Source of the DNA: JBEATZ01 sp041178545
Lineage (GTDB): Bacteria > Planctomycetota > UBA1135 > UBA2386
Assembly: GCA_041178545.1 (NCBI GenBank)
Contig: JBEGVB010000059.1
Coordinates: 1-62,318 of the forward strand
Direction: 5' to 3'
Length of the DNA stretch: 62,318 nt
The notes under the pieces were generated by a model. That model saw only the letters and a program-made list of their open reading frames with translations. It searched no databases and was not told the DNA's origin. Below, piece by piece: positions 53,546 to 62,318 of the stretch. Within the stretch, counting starts at the first letter, position 1. Each line of letters starts with the position of its first letter. The translations under genes and the position numbers were made by a program.

Positions 53546-54115
53546 ATGAACGTGCCCAACCTGGTGATCCGGCCCGCGGTGGTGGCCGACGCAAAGCCCA
53601 TCATGACGCTCGTGAACGAGCTGGCCCTGCGGCAGGTGATGCTGCCGCGGTCGCCTGCCTCCGTGATCGAGAACATCCGCGACTTCGTGGTGGCGGAGAT
53701 CGACGGCAAGATGGTCGGCTGCGGTGCACTTGCCGTGACCTGGACCGACATTGCCGAGGTGCGCAGCCTTGCCGTCTCTCCCGACATGCAGAAGGGTGGC
53801 ATCGGCAAGGCCATCGTCGAGGCACTGGTTGCCGACGCGAAGCGGCTCGGGATCCCCCGGCTGTTCGCGTTCACCTACGTGCCCGGCTTCTTCGCAAAGG
53901 TCGGGTTCGTGAACTGTGCGCACGAGGACCTGCCCCACAAGGTCTTCAACGACTGCACGCACTGCCCCAAGTTCCTCGCCTGTGACGAGATCGCCATGAC
54001 ACGCGTGCTCGACGCCAAGGCATCGCCCACCAAGCTGTTCGGCAAGCCCCAGCGCGCGATCCCGCTGCCCCAGCGCACCCCGCAGTTCACGCCGCCCGAC
54101 ATCAAGAAGGCATGA
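53546..54115 (+). CDS. argA: Short GNAT-type N-acetylglutamate synthase
   Basis: A 189-residue GNAT acetyltransferase without the amino-acid-kinase half of classical ArgA. The acetyl-CoA loop is DMQKGGIGKAIV. The C-terminal LPHKVFNDCTHCPKFLACDE block, with three cysteines, is typical of the short synthases found in arg operons or fused to ArgH. It primes the acetyl cycle from glutamate and acetyl-CoA. AGGAGG-like sequence in the argH end precedes the ATG. With argJ at 60290 the pathway can recycle acetyl groups. Confidence 0.9.
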   Translation: MNVPNLVIRPAVVADAKPIMTLVNELALRQVMLPRSPASVIENIRDFVVAEIDGKMVGCGALAVTWTDIAEVRSLAVSPDMQKGGIGKAIVEALVADAKRLGIPRLFAFTYVPGFFAKVGFVNCAHEDLPHKVFNDCTHCPKFLACDEIAMTRVLDAKASPTKLFGKPQRAIPLPQRTPQFTPPDIKKA

Positions 54116-54116
54116 G

Positions 54117-54779
54117 ATGCTGACGGCGCTGCTGCGCGGCTTCGGCCACCTGTTCGAGCCAGGCGTCCGCCACTACCTGCTCTACGGGCTCGCACTGGCG
54201 GTTGCTTGCTTCGCGGCCACCTGGGGCCTGGTGGCATGGCTCCTGGCCACGACTGCCGTCAGCTCCATCGGGTGGCTCGACACCGTGCTGGACGTCCTCG
54301 GCGTGTTCGCCACGCTGGTGGTCACCTGGCTGCTGTTCCCAGCCGTGTTCGGTGCCATGTGCACAGTGTTCACCGAGTCGGTGGTGGCCGCCGTCGAACG
54401 ACGGCACCACCAACGGCTCGGCGAGGCGCGAGGGGCGCCGTTGGTCGCTGCGCTGGCTGCAGGCCTGAGGCTCCTCGTGCTGGGACTGGTCCTCAACCTG
54501 GTGCTGCTGCCCTTGCTGCTGCTCGGACCGGTCTACCCGGTCGCCTGGGTGTGCGTGCAGGGCCTGCTGCTGGGACGCGAGTACTTCGAGCTCGTTGCCC
54601 TCCGACGACTGCCACCGGCCGAGGCGGCGGCGCTGCGGCGCGCGCGCCGTGGGGCGGCATGGGGGATGGGCGCGGTGGCTGCAATGCTGCTCATGGTCCC
54701 GTTCGTGAACCTGCTGGTGCCGTTTGCCCTTGCCGGCGGCATGGTCCACCTCGTGCACGACCGCAGCCGGTCGGGCTGA
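54117..54779 (+). CDS. EI24/CysZ-like membrane protein
   Basis: A 220-residue integral membrane protein with about five segments, including YGLALAVACFAATWGLVAWL, VFATLVVTWLLFPAVFGAM and LVLGLVLNLVLLPLLLLGPV. The charged loop AVERRHHQRLGEARG and GREYFELVALRRLP before a basic helix follow the EI24 family pattern; CysZ sulfate permeases are relatives. It starts one base after the argA stop, so it shares the arg transcript. A transport link to arginine metabolism is possible but not shown. Confidence 0.8.
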   Translation: MLTALLRGFGHLFEPGVRHYLLYGLALAVACFAATWGLVAWLLATTAVSSIGWLDTVLDVLGVFATLVVTWLLFPAVFGAMCTVFTESVVAAVERRHHQRLGEARGAPLVAALAAGLRLLVLGLVLNLVLLPLLLLGPVYPVAWVCVQGLLLGREYFELVALRRLPPAEAAALRRARRGAAWGMGAVAAMLLMVPFVNLLVPFALAGGMVHLVHDRSRSG

Positions 54780-54824
54780 CAGCGCACCTTCCTCGGCAGC
54801 GGGCCAACTGGCACACTGCAGGCC

Positions 54825-57800
54825 ATGCACACGAGCAACGGCCCTGCTGCACTGACGTGCCTGCTCCTCGCGACAGCAGGCGTCCTCGCACAGGCGCCGC
54901 AGGGACCGGGTGTGCCCGCCGACGTGACCTCGCTTGCCGCCTCCCCCGGCGCAGGGTCTCCTGCCGAAGTCCGCTGGAAGGTGGCCAAGGACGCGCTTGC
55001 AGCAGGCAGGCCGGGCGACGCCGTGGTTCCCTTGCTCGATGCGCTGCAGCTGCACCCTGCTTCCGCCGCCCTGCTGGCCGACATGGTGCGTGCCACGGCA
55101 GCCGAGCCGGATGCCCGCACCCTGTGGCTGCAGCGGTGGCTCGCGGCGGCATCGGATGCGAGTGGCAAGACCAAGCTCGATGCAACCCAGCGCAAGCTGT
55201 TGGCAGCCGACGAACTCGCGGCCGCCGCGAAACTGGTCGAGCTGCGTGCACAGGCAGCCGTGGAGCTCGCCCGTGCAGCGGACAAGCTCAAGGGCCCCGG
55301 CAAGCAGACGCTTGGCAACGGGGTGCGGGCACGATGGCTCGCGCAGGCGTTCCTCGCCCTCTCTTCCGACATGCCGGCGGTCCTGGCCCAGCACGGGCCT
55401 GCCGTCCAGCAGGCCCTCGACCGCCAGCTCCCCGAGTGGGACCTGGTGCTGGGTGGCCTTGCACGGGTGATGGCGGCCACACCGCGGACTGCAGCAGCAG
55501 GTGCGGGCCCTGCCGAGGTCGAGGCTGCCGCACGCGAGGCGGCGTTGCAGCGCGACCGTGCGGTCCGCGCTGCCCGCGTGGTTGCCGGGCTCGCGCGCCA
55601 GTCGACCTACGGCAAGGACCTCAAGGGCCCGGTGCCGCCACCGCTCGGCAAGCTGCCTGCGGAGGCAGCCGCGCTGCTTGCCAAGGCCGATGCAGAGGGG
55701 CTGGCGACGGCAAGGGTCTGGACCGCGGCCGAGCTGGAGGCGATGTCCCCTGCGGAAGCCGAGGCGTTCACCCTGGAACACACCGACTGGTCGCGCCCCG
55801 CACTCGCCACCAGCCTCACCGGCAGGTACCGCATCGAGACGGTCTGCGGCCACGCGACCCTGCTCGGTGCCGCACGCACCGTCGAGATGCACCATGCGCG
55901 CCTGGTCGCGCACTTCGGCTCGGACCCCTTCGTGAACCGACCGGGAACCATCCGCATCGTGCCCGAGCACGACGACATGGAGACCGAGGGCGCACCGTTC
56001 TTCTGGGCAGCCGGATTCCAGGGCGGCGACCGCACCGTGGCGCGCTTCGCGTGGGGCAGCATCCCCGGTCTCGGCAGGCTCCTCACCCACGAGCTCACCC
56101 ACCGCTTCGACGGCGTGCTGCACGGGTTCGTGCCGGCCTGGTACACCGAGGGGCACGCCACCTGGACCGGTGCGCACTACGCGCGCATGGCGGATGCGAA
56201 CTTCACCGAGGACTTGCTCAACTCCGGCACCTGTGCCTCGGTGTACGCGAAGGGCTACGGCTCGCGGCAGGGACTGGAGAACCTGCTCTCCGGCAAGGTC
56301 GAGGACTACCGCGACAACTACCCAGCAGGCTACGCGCTGTACGCGTTCCTGCGCGGCTGGCCGCCCAAGCAGCCGCCGCGGTTCCGCAGCGCCCTCGCGC
56401 GCTTCGAGACCACTGCGCGCGGCGGCCAGAAGGACCCGGTGGGATTCTTCGCCTCGGTGTTCTGCGACGGCAAGGAAGGGCGCCCCGCGACGTTCGACGA
56501 GTTCGCGCAGTTGTGGCACGACTACCTGCTGGGCTGCTACCGCTGGCCGGACCCCGAGGTGCGCAAGCCGGAGGACGCCTGGGTCGCGACGTACGGCTCG
56601 CTGCCGGAGGGCGACCCTGCGCCCATGGTGATGGACCGTCCCACCTGGTCGTGGGACCGCGACCGCAACGAGCCGTTCTTCGGCGACGGGCACGCCAGCG
56701 ACGCAGCTGCAGTGCTGGCCGAGGCAGGCGAGGTCGAGGCAGCTGCAGCTGCCTGGCTCTGGTCGCTGCAGTGCGAGGGCTGGACCGCGCTCGCGGCACG
56801 CGGCGGCGTGGCGGCACTCGCACAGACGGGTCGCAAGGAGGCTGCAGCGGCCCTCGGCGCGCTGGCACGGTTGCGACACGGCGCGCAGGCTCCCGAGCCA
56901 GTCGACGCGACTGCGCTGACTGCCCCGCTCGCACGCCTGCGCGCAGCTGCCTCCGGATACCGCAGCCGTGCCGACGAACTGGCGGCTGGCGGCCGGCCGG
57001 TGGCAGCTGCCGACCTCGCTCGCGCCGCGGCCACCCTGGAACTGCTGTTGGGCCAGCAAGCCGCACCGGGGGCCGGCACGGCCACCGCGGCTGCGCCCCC
57101 CGAGACCCCGCGTGCCGTGGGCTGGGGCGGGTGGACGGAGTCGAGCCTCGTGGGCTTCGACCAGCGACGCGTGCCGGGCCTCTGGTTCGCAGCCGAGGAC
57201 GGCGACCTCCACGTCGGCCGCGAGAAGCCCCGTGAGGCAACGGGTGTGCGCGACCGTGCCGCCCACCAGCGCGACGCGTACGCCCACAGTGCCGCTTGGT
57301 TCGGGCCCGGCGACCACGTGCTGCGCGCCCGCATCCACTTCACCACCAGCCACGTGAACGGTGCGGTGGTGCTGGGGCACTGGCGACGCGACCGCGGCAT
57401 CCGCGTGCACTTCAACGCAGGCAGCGCCCGCTACGCGAGCGGCAGGGACGATGCCGAACCCACGTTCCGTGCGGTCAACCTGCAGCTGCGCGGGCTGTGG
57501 GAACGCGACGGCCAGATGCCGCAGTCCAGTCCGTCGGCAACGGTCGAGTTGGACACCGGCGCGTCCTGGTTCGACCTCGAGTTCCACGTGCAGGGACCGT
57601 CGGTCCTGGTGAGCGCCAACGGGCAGCCCCAGTTCCGGTACACGACGCACGACGGCAGCCCCGTCGAGGGTCAGTTGGGATTCGCCATGGCGCGCGGCGC
57701 CATCCGTGTGCAAGGCGCCACCTGCACGGTGCGCGGGTCGACCGCAGGGGCGCAGGGACTGGACACCTTGGTCCAGCCGACCACCGACCTCGACGGCCTG

Positions 57801-58208
57801 CTCATGATGCCCACGCGCGGCATCCCCACCCACGCCGACGGCACCCTCGTGCTCTGGGTGCCGCAGCCGGAGGAGGGCAACGCGCTCGCAGCGGACATGC
57901 ACCAGTCGCTGCCGGTGCTCGCCAAGCTGCTCAAGGACACGCTGGAGTTCCCGCAACCCTGGGTGCTCGCGGTGCCGCACGGCACCCCACCGGAGCAGGT
58001 GCAGGCGTTGCAGGCTGCACTCGCCGAGTTCCGACCGACGGCCATGGCCTTGGTCGAGCACCGGGTGGGTGCACCCTTCCGTGGCGACCCATGGGTGCTG
58101 TTCGTCGACGCCGGCGGGGTGCTGCGGGCCGCCGCGGAGACCGGGGACGTCGCGCTCCACTCGCGCGTGCAGAAGTGGGCACGGATGTTCCGCGGCCCGG
58201 TCCGCTGA
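54825..58208 (+). CDS. Large exported HExxH metallopeptidase-like multidomain protein
   Basis: A 1127-residue exported protein. The N-terminal 400 residues are Ala-rich helices with TPR-like pairs (DALAAGRPGDAVVPLLDALQ). A Peptidase_MA-like domain follows, with HELTH (His422, Glu423, His426) and the third ligand probably Glu441 in WYTEGHATW. After an Ala-rich helical part, residues 760-980 form a concanavalin-like sandwich (FTTSHVNGAVVLGHWRRDRG, VELDTGASWFDLEFHVQG). The last 120 residues resemble a thioredoxin-like end (QPWVLAVPHGTPPEQ, WVLFVDAGGVLRAA) without CxxC. Substrate unknown; binding plus proteolysis of an outer polymer is a guess. Confidence 0.8.
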   Translation: MHTSNGPAALTCLLLATAGVLAQAPQGPGVPADVTSLAASPGAGSPAEVRWKVAKDALAAGRPGDAVVPLLDALQLHPASAALLADMVRATAAEPDARTLWLQRWLAAASDASGKTKLDATQRKLLAADELAAAAKLVELRAQAAVELARAADKLKGPGKQTLGNGVRARWLAQAFLALSSDMPAVLAQHGPAVQQALDRQLPEWDLVLGGLARVMAATPRTAAAGAGPAEVEAAAREAALQRDRAVRAARVVAGLARQSTYGKDLKGPVPPPLGKLPAEAAALLAKADAEGLATARVWTAAELEAMSPAEAEAFTLEHTDWSRPALATSLTGRYRIETVCGHATLLGAARTVEMHHARLVAHFGSDPFVNRPGTIRIVPEHDDMETEGAPFFWAAGFQGGDRTVARFAWGSIPGLGRLLTHELTHRFDGVLHGFVPAWYTEGHATWTGAHYARMADANFTEDLLNSGTCASVYAKGYGSRQGLENLLSGKVEDYRDNYPAGYALYAFLRGWPPKQPPRFRSALARFETTARGGQKDPVGFFASVFCDGKEGRPATFDEFAQLWHDYLLGCYRWPDPEVRKPEDAWVATYGSLPEGDPAPMVMDRPTWSWDRDRNEPFFGDGHASDAAAVLAEAGEVEAAAAAWLWSLQCEGWTALAARGGVAALAQTGRKEAAAALGALARLRHGAQAPEPVDATALTAPLARLRAAASGYRSRADELAAGGRPVAAADLARAAATLELLLGQQAAPGAGTATAAAPPETPRAVGWGGWTESSLVGFDQRRVPGLWFAAEDGDLHVGREKPREATGVRDRAAHQRDAYAHSAAWFGPGDHVLRARIHFTTSHVNGAVVLGHWRRDRGIRVHFNAGSARYASGRDDAEPTFRAVNLQLRGLWERDGQMPQSSPSATVELDTGASWFDLEFHVQGPSVLVSANGQPQFRYTTHDGSPVEGQLGFAMARGAIRVQGATCTVRGSTAGAQGLDTLVQPTTDLDGLLMMPTRGIPTHADGTLVLWVPQPEEGNALAADMHQSLPVLAKLLKDTLEFPQPWVLAVPHGTPPEQVQALQAALAEFRPTAMALVEHRVGAPFRGDPWVLFVDAGGVLRAAAETGDVALHSRVQKWARMFRGPVR

Positions 58209-58214
58209 GGCCCG

Positions 58215-59660
58215 TCAGCGCAGGCGGACCTCGACCAGGCTTGCCTTGACGAGGTCGACGGGCACCACGTCGAGGCCGTCGGACGGCGCGGCTACGGCCT
58301 GGGCCAGCGCCGGGTGGCGCGCTGCCAGTTCCCCGAGCGCACGCCTGGTGATCAGCACGGTGCGGTTCGGGGCGCCAGCAGCCTGCTGCGCGAGCCAGAG
58401 CCGGGCGGTGGCGACATCGACCGCAGGGATGCCGTCCAGGGTCGCAAGCAGTTCGTCCACTGAGACGAGGCGCGCACGGGGCGCCTGCTGCACCAGGCCG
58501 TCGCGCTCGGCAAAGCCCGCCACCACCACCATGGCAGGCGCCTTCTCCAGGTGAGCGGCCAAGACACTGCCGAAGACAGGGTCTGCGGGCTCGCGGTCGA
58601 CCGAGCCGAGGTGGTGCAGGGTGGCCGCAGCGGCGAGGGGCACCATGAGCCAGGTCACGGCGCGCGGCAACGCCGCGGCACACAGCAGCACCAGCGGCGC
58701 TGCAAGGACCAGCAGGTAACTGCCGTGCTCGAGGTTGCGCGACCAGAGCAGGATGCCACTCAGCAGCACGTACCCGGCCACCACCAGCAGCGCCCACGAC
58801 CCGGCGCGCCGCCACTGCGGCATCGCGGCCACCACGGGCAACACGATCGAGACCGGCAGGAAGGGCAGCAGCCACTCGGCCCACAACGCATGCCCGCTGG
58901 CGCCCACCAGCCCGGCCGCCTCCCAGTGCCTGGCGAGGAACCGGACCGGGTCGTCGTCGTGCAACGGCGGCCGCAGGTGCTGCAGACAGAGGAAGCCAAC
59001 GCCCCAAACGGTCGCGTGCGCGACCAGCAGTGCACCGAGGGCTCGTGCGCACGCACCGCGCCCGGGCCTGGACGCGGCGAGCAGGCACCAGCTGGGGCCC
59101 AGCACCAGCACGGCAAGGTGACCGGTCGCGTGCAGCAGCGTGGCTGCGCCCGAGAGGGCTCCGAGCAGGAGGGCCGGGCGGACCCAGATGCAGTTGCGCC
59201 AGCGTGCGGCCAGCAGCCAGCAGCACCCGTAGGCTGCAACGAAGGGGGCATGCATCTCCACCACCGTGCCGAAGTGCACGACGGCCGGCAGCAGCGCGAA
59301 GAGGATCGTGGCAGCCACGGCGAGCACCCGGTCGAACCCGAGCACGCGGGCCGTCGCGTGGACGAGGGCGGAAGCGAGTCCGGTTGCCAGTGCCGACAAC
59401 ACCAGCAGGGACTCGTGGGGCGACGTGCCCAGGACCGCCTGCAGCAGTTCGCCCACCGGCAGGTACAGCGGGTGCTGCGGGTGACCGCTGCCGGTGCCGA
59501 ACCACGCGAGCAGCGGGTAGACGTCGTACCCGTGCATGGCCGCCTGCGGTTGCACGGCGCAGGCGGCCGCCACGGCAACTCCCAGTCCAGCGGCCCAGCC
59601 GAGGTCACGCAGGCCCAGGGAACTCGCGGGCACCTCGCTGTCGCAGTCTGGTGGCAGCAT
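58215..59660 (-). CDS. Polytopic membrane protein (glycosyltransferase-C-like)
   Basis: A 481-residue protein with about ten membrane segments, such as VLAVAATILFALLPAVVHFG, LGALLVAHATVWGVGFLCLQ and WLMVPLAAAATLHHLGSV. A first loop with YDVYPLLAWFGTGSGHPQHP (Asp and His residues) resembles the catalytic outer loop of GT-C or DUF2723-type lipid-linked sugar transferases. The last 120 residues are soluble. ATG at 59660 is the natural start. It converges with the metallopeptidase gene with six bases between stops. Assignment to GT-C is tentative. Confidence 0.7.
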   Translation of the reverse strand: MLPPDCDSEVPASSLGLRDLGWAAGLGVAVAAACAVQPQAAMHGYDVYPLLAWFGTGSGHPQHPLYLPVGELLQAVLGTSPHESLLVLSALATGLASALVHATARVLGFDRVLAVAATILFALLPAVVHFGTVVEMHAPFVAAYGCCWLLAARWRNCIWVRPALLLGALSGAATLLHATGHLAVLVLGPSWCLLAASRPGRGACARALGALLVAHATVWGVGFLCLQHLRPPLHDDDPVRFLARHWEAAGLVGASGHALWAEWLLPFLPVSIVLPVVAAMPQWRRAGSWALLVVAGYVLLSGILLWSRNLEHGSYLLVLAAPLVLLCAAALPRAVTWLMVPLAAAATLHHLGSVDREPADPVFGSVLAAHLEKAPAMVVVAGFAERDGLVQQAPRARLVSVDELLATLDGIPAVDVATARLWLAQQAAGAPNRTVLITRRALGELAARHPALAQAVAAPSDGLDVVPVDLVKASLVEVRLR

Positions 59661-59712
59661 CGTTGCGGAGCATAGCGTGGCGTGCTGGCCCCACCGCTGC
59701 CACGATGGCGCC

Positions 59713-60276
59713 ATGGACAGGACGGGCGAGGAACCTGTTGGCGTGCTGCACTACGTGCTCGACGTGCTCCGGTCGCTGCCGGACTGGGCCCTGCTCGCGG
59801 CACTCCTGCTCGCCTTCGGCGCCGGGGCCTGGTTGCTGTGGCGGCTGCGCCGTGCGTGGGAGTGGTTGCGGATGGCCCGCCTGCGCAGCCTCGGTCGCAG
59901 GGGCGAGTCCGTGGCCGAACGGATCCTCGCCGCCAGCGGATTCACCGTCGTCGAGCGCCAGGTGGCGCGGAAAGTCGCCGTGCGTGTGGACGGCAGGCTG
60001 CACGAAGCCGTCGTGCGCGCCGACCTGCTGGTGCTGCGGCAGGGAGTGACTTGGGTCGCCGAGGTGAAGGGCGGAGTGGTCGCCAGCAACCCGATGCATC
60101 TCGCCACCCGCAGGCAGTTGCTCGAGTACACCCACGTCTTCGGCACGCATGGCGTGCTGCTGGTGGACGTACCCGGCAACCGTGTGCGGACAGTCGAGTT
60201 CCCCGCACCTGCCCGGCCCTCGGACACCGGTGGCAGGGGCGGCGGCACCCTCGCTGCAGGCCCCGGCGTTCGTTAG
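59713..60276 (+). CDS. Membrane-anchored PD-(D/E)XK nuclease-like (NERD-type) protein
   Basis: A 187-residue protein with one N-terminal membrane helix (WALLAALLLAFGAGAWLLW, 25-43) and a cytoplasmic domain that looks like a Holliday-resolvase/NERD-type fold. Catalytic-pattern residues are Glu65 (GRRGES), Asp104 (VVRADLLVL), and Glu117-x-Lys119 (VAEVKGG), then a Gln135 helix (RRQLLEY). It ends in a Gly-rich tail. It diverges from the GT-C-like gene by 52 bp and precedes argJ by 13 bp. Nuclease activity is inferred from the motif only. Confidence 0.75.
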   Translation: MDRTGEEPVGVLHYVLDVLRSLPDWALLAALLLAFGAGAWLLWRLRRAWEWLRMARLRSLGRRGESVAERILAASGFTVVERQVARKVAVRVDGRLHEAVVRADLLVLRQGVTWVAEVKGGVVASNPMHLATRRQLLEYTHVFGTHGVLLVDVPGNRVRTVEFPAPARPSDTGGRGGGTLAAGPGVR

Positions 60277-60289
60277 TCTTCCGCGCCCC

Positions 60290-61462
60290 ATGACCGCACC
60301 CAGTGCGTCCGTTGCACTCCCTGCTGGCTTCCGCGCCAGTGCCGTCCACTGTGGCCTGCGCAAGCAGGCCGACCATCCCGACCTCGGCCTGCTGCTCGCG
60401 GACGAGGCCCGGCCCGGCGCCTGCGTGTACACGCAGAACCGGCTGGTGGGTGCCCACATCGCCGTCTGCCGCGACCACCTGCAGCGCAGTGGCGGGCTCG
60501 TGCGCGCGGTGCTGGTGAACGCGCGCAATGCCAACTGTGCGACAGGCGAGCAGGGCATCGCCGATGCGCGCCTCGTGTGCAGCCAGCTCGCGCAGCGCAT
60601 CGGCTGCCCGGTGGAACAGGTGCTGATGATGAGCACGGGTCCGATCGGGGCCCCGCTGCCCAAGGAGAAGATCACCGCCAAGCTGGACGTGCTGCTGGCT
60701 GCCGCCAGCACTTCGGGTGCCGCGGAGTTCGCGCGCGCGATCATGACGACGGACACCTACCCCAAGGCGCGCACGCGCACGTTCGGCAACTGCCGCACGA
60801 CGGGCTTCGCCAAGGGTGCCGGGATGATCCACCCCAACATGGCGACGATGCTCGCGTTCCTGCTGGCAGACGGCGCGGCAGGCGTGCCGCTGCAGCCGCT
60901 GCTGCAGCGCGTGGCGGACCGCAGCTTCCACCGCGTGACCGTGGACGGCGACACCTCCCCCAACGACACCCTGCTGCTGTGGACCGGCACCCGCACGTGC
61001 GCCGCGGCAGAGTTCGAGCAGGCGGTCACGGCCAACGGCCAGGACCTGGCACGGGAGATCGCGCGCGACGGCGAGGGCGCCAGCCGGTTCATGACCATCG
61101 AGGTGCGCGGTGCTGCCGACGAGGCAGAGGCCAACCTGGTGGGTCGCACCATCGGCACCAGCCCCCTCGTGAAGACCGCGGTGGCGGGCCTCGACCCCAA
61201 CTGGGGGCGCATCCTGTCCGCTGCCGGGCGCTGTGGCGTGCCGTTCGACGCCGCACGCGCGAGGGTCTGGGTCGGTCCTGCCGAGGTGTACCACCTCGGT
61301 GTGCCGCACCCAGAACGCGAGAAGGTCGCCCACGACCACCTGGTGAACAACAAGGACGTGGTACTGGGCATCGACCTCGGCCGCGGCACGGCTCAGGCCG
61401 ACATCTGGACCTGCGACTTCACCAAGGACTACGTGCAGATCAACGCCGACTACCGCACGTGA
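60290..61462 (+). CDS. argJ: Glutamate N-acetyltransferase / amino-acid acetyltransferase ArgJ
   Basis: A 390-residue self-cleaving acetyltransferase that moves the acetyl group from acetylornithine to glutamate. Thr186 in HPNMATMLAF is the nucleophile where the chain splits into alpha and beta parts; KGAGMIHPNM and DPNWGRIL are conserved blocks. Both chain ends are complete. It lies 6 kb from the arg operon and no ARG box was seen upstream. No argE is in the window, so ornithine release should depend on ArgJ. Confidence 0.95.
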   Translation: MTAPSASVALPAGFRASAVHCGLRKQADHPDLGLLLADEARPGACVYTQNRLVGAHIAVCRDHLQRSGGLVRAVLVNARNANCATGEQGIADARLVCSQLAQRIGCPVEQVLMMSTGPIGAPLPKEKITAKLDVLLAAASTSGAAEFARAIMTTDTYPKARTRTFGNCRTTGFAKGAGMIHPNMATMLAFLLADGAAGVPLQPLLQRVADRSFHRVTVDGDTSPNDTLLLWTGTRTCAAAEFEQAVTANGQDLAREIARDGEGASRFMTIEVRGAADEAEANLVGRTIGTSPLVKTAVAGLDPNWGRILSAAGRCGVPFDAARARVWVGPAEVYHLGVPHPEREKVAHDHLVNNKDVVLGIDLGRGTAQADIWTCDFTKDYVQINADYRT

Positions 61463-61479
61463 TCGGGTAGCCTGCGCGC

Positions 61480-62318
61480 ATGAACGCACCCGTGCGCGCG
61501 CTCGGACTCTCCTGCCTCCTCGCTGGTGCCGGTGCGGCTGCCGCACAGAACACGACTGCCCCGCCCCAGAACCCTCCTGCAGCACCGCAGCAGGCGGCGG
61601 CGGAGCCCAAGGTGGACTGGACCGACGTCGTGGGCTGGCGCGTCGAGGGCCGCGCCTTCGCAGACCGCGCCGCACCCTACGACCGTCTCCCGGCCGCTGC
61701 CGAACAGACGGTGCGCAAGGAGGTGTGGGACCTGTCGCGCCAGAGCGCGGGCATGGCGGTCCGCTTCCGCACCGACTCTCCTGCCGTGCACGTGCGCTAC
61801 ACGCTCACCAAGGCACAGCTGGAGATGCGCCACATGCCGGCCACCGGCGTGAGCGGCGTCGACCTCTACGGACGCGACGAGGAAGGCAGGTGGCGCTGGG
61901 TGGCCGTGTCGATGCCCGCAAAGCAGCAGGTGCAGGCCACGCTGGTGAAGGACCTGCCTGTCGCGCCGCGCGACTGGCTGCTCTACCTGCCACTCTACAA
62001 CGGCGTGCAGTCCCTCGAGCTCGGCGTGGCCGCGGGCGCGAAGGTGGAGCCGCTGCCCCAGCCCGAGGGCAAGCCCGTCGTCACCTACGGCACGTCGATC
62101 ATGCACGGTGCATGCGCCTCGCGCCCGGGCATGGCGTGGCCGGCCGTCATGGGCCGCGCACTCGACCGCGAGGTGTTCAACTTCGGCTTCTCCGGCAACG
62201 GCCGGATGGAAGAGGGTGTCGTGCAGCACCTCGTGGCCCTCGACGCGTCGGTCTTCGTGGTCGACTGCCTGCCCAACATGACGCCGCAGCAGGTGGCCGA
62301 GCGCACCGTGCCGCTCGT
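61480..62318 (+). CDS. SGNH hydrolase with GxDLY-type N-terminal domain (3' end outside window)
   Basis: The first 279 residues of an exported esterase-like protein. A signal peptide (LGLSCLLAGAGAAAAQ) and a Pro/Ala-rich linker are followed by a beta domain with VSGVDLYGRDEEGRW (GxDLY type) and then the SGNH domain start, YGTSIMHGACASRPG, where Ser is the nucleophile, plus NFGFSGNGRMEEG with the Gly and Asn oxyanion residues. Such proteins act on acetylated sugars or other esters. The catalytic Asp-His pair lies past the window edge. It starts 18 bp after argJ. Confidence 0.88.
   Translation, partial: MNAPVRALGLSCLLAGAGAAAAQNTTAPPQNPPAAPQQAAAEPKVDWTDVVGWRVEGRAFADRAAPYDRLPAAAEQTVRKEVWDLSRQSAGMAVRFRTDSPAVHVRYTLTKAQLEMRHMPATGVSGVDLYGRDEEGRWRWVAVSMPAKQQVQATLVKDLPVAPRDWLLYLPLYNGVQSLELGVAAGAKVEPLPQPEGKPVVTYGTSIMHGACASRPGMAWPAVMGRALDREVFNFGFSGNGRMEEGVVQHLVALDASVFVVDCLPNMTPQQVAERTVPL

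Overview
The window is a compact, very GC-rich bacterial chromosome segment of about 62 kb. It has roughly 51 protein genes, no recognisable rRNA, tRNA or CRISPR array, and no intact mobile element. The gene content points to a Gram-negative-type, outer-membrane-bearing bacterium, most likely a member of the Planctomycetota. The pointers are BamA, a secretin and a TolC/MacAB-type exporter, paired ExbD genes, a PKD-domain secreted protein ending in a Cys/Gly-rich C-terminal domain that I associate with that phylum, and an SGNH hydrolase with a GxDLY-type N-terminus. The phylum call is an inference from gene content; no marker RNA is present. Many genes overlap by ATGA or GTGA, and several start at GTG or TTG.

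Layout. (1) 1-5612, plus strand: the end of a TPR-like protein, an ExbB/TolQ-type channel, two ExbD/TolR proteins, then a large TPR-containing lipoprotein secretin; strong hairpin terminators follow the second ExbD and the secretin. (2) 5613-8117: a small minus-strand Ig-like fragment, rsmE, a HAD phosphatase, and short repeats that look like worn insertion-sequence ends. (3) 8151-24977, all minus strand (listed here in transcription order from the right): coaB, ftsK, an FtsK-like protein without a motor domain, dnaB, bamA, a YchJ-type SEC-C protein, a small lipoprotein, apaG, hutH, hutU, then a three-gene set encoding a BY-kinase-like ATPase, a coiled-coil protein and a MamK-like actin. (4) 25186-31071, plus strand: a four-gene MacAB-TolC-type export operon. 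(5) 31072-37143: structured repeats, two secreted or lipoprotein genes of unknown role, and a Tat-exported three-subunit molybdenum hydroxylase (PaoABC-like) with a small Cys-rich partner. (6) 37225-46360: a DPP IV-family peptidase, an M17 aminopeptidase, a class V aminotransferase, a DUF2911-like protein, a YdcF-like protein, a small membrane protein and the PKD protein. (7) 46452-54779: arginine biosynthesis argR-C-B-D-F-G-H-A followed by an EI24-like membrane protein, with a convincing pair of ARG boxes at the argR start. (8) 54825-62318: a 1127-residue HExxH metallopeptidase-like protein, a polytopic membrane protein, a membrane-anchored PD-(D/E)XK-like nuclease, argJ, and the start of an SGNH hydrolase.

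How they work together. The arg genes encode a full cyclic route from glutamate to arginine: ArgJ recycles the acetyl group, a short GNAT-type synthase primes the cycle, and no argE is seen. hutH and hutU give the first two steps of histidine breakdown. coaB, ftsK, dnaB and bamA form a housekeeping stretch. The most novel-looking parts are the MamK-like actin / coiled-coil / ParA-like ATPase module at 8151-10811, and the FtsK-like protein at 19789-21444, which keeps the membrane and DNA-reading ends of FtsK but has lost the motor.
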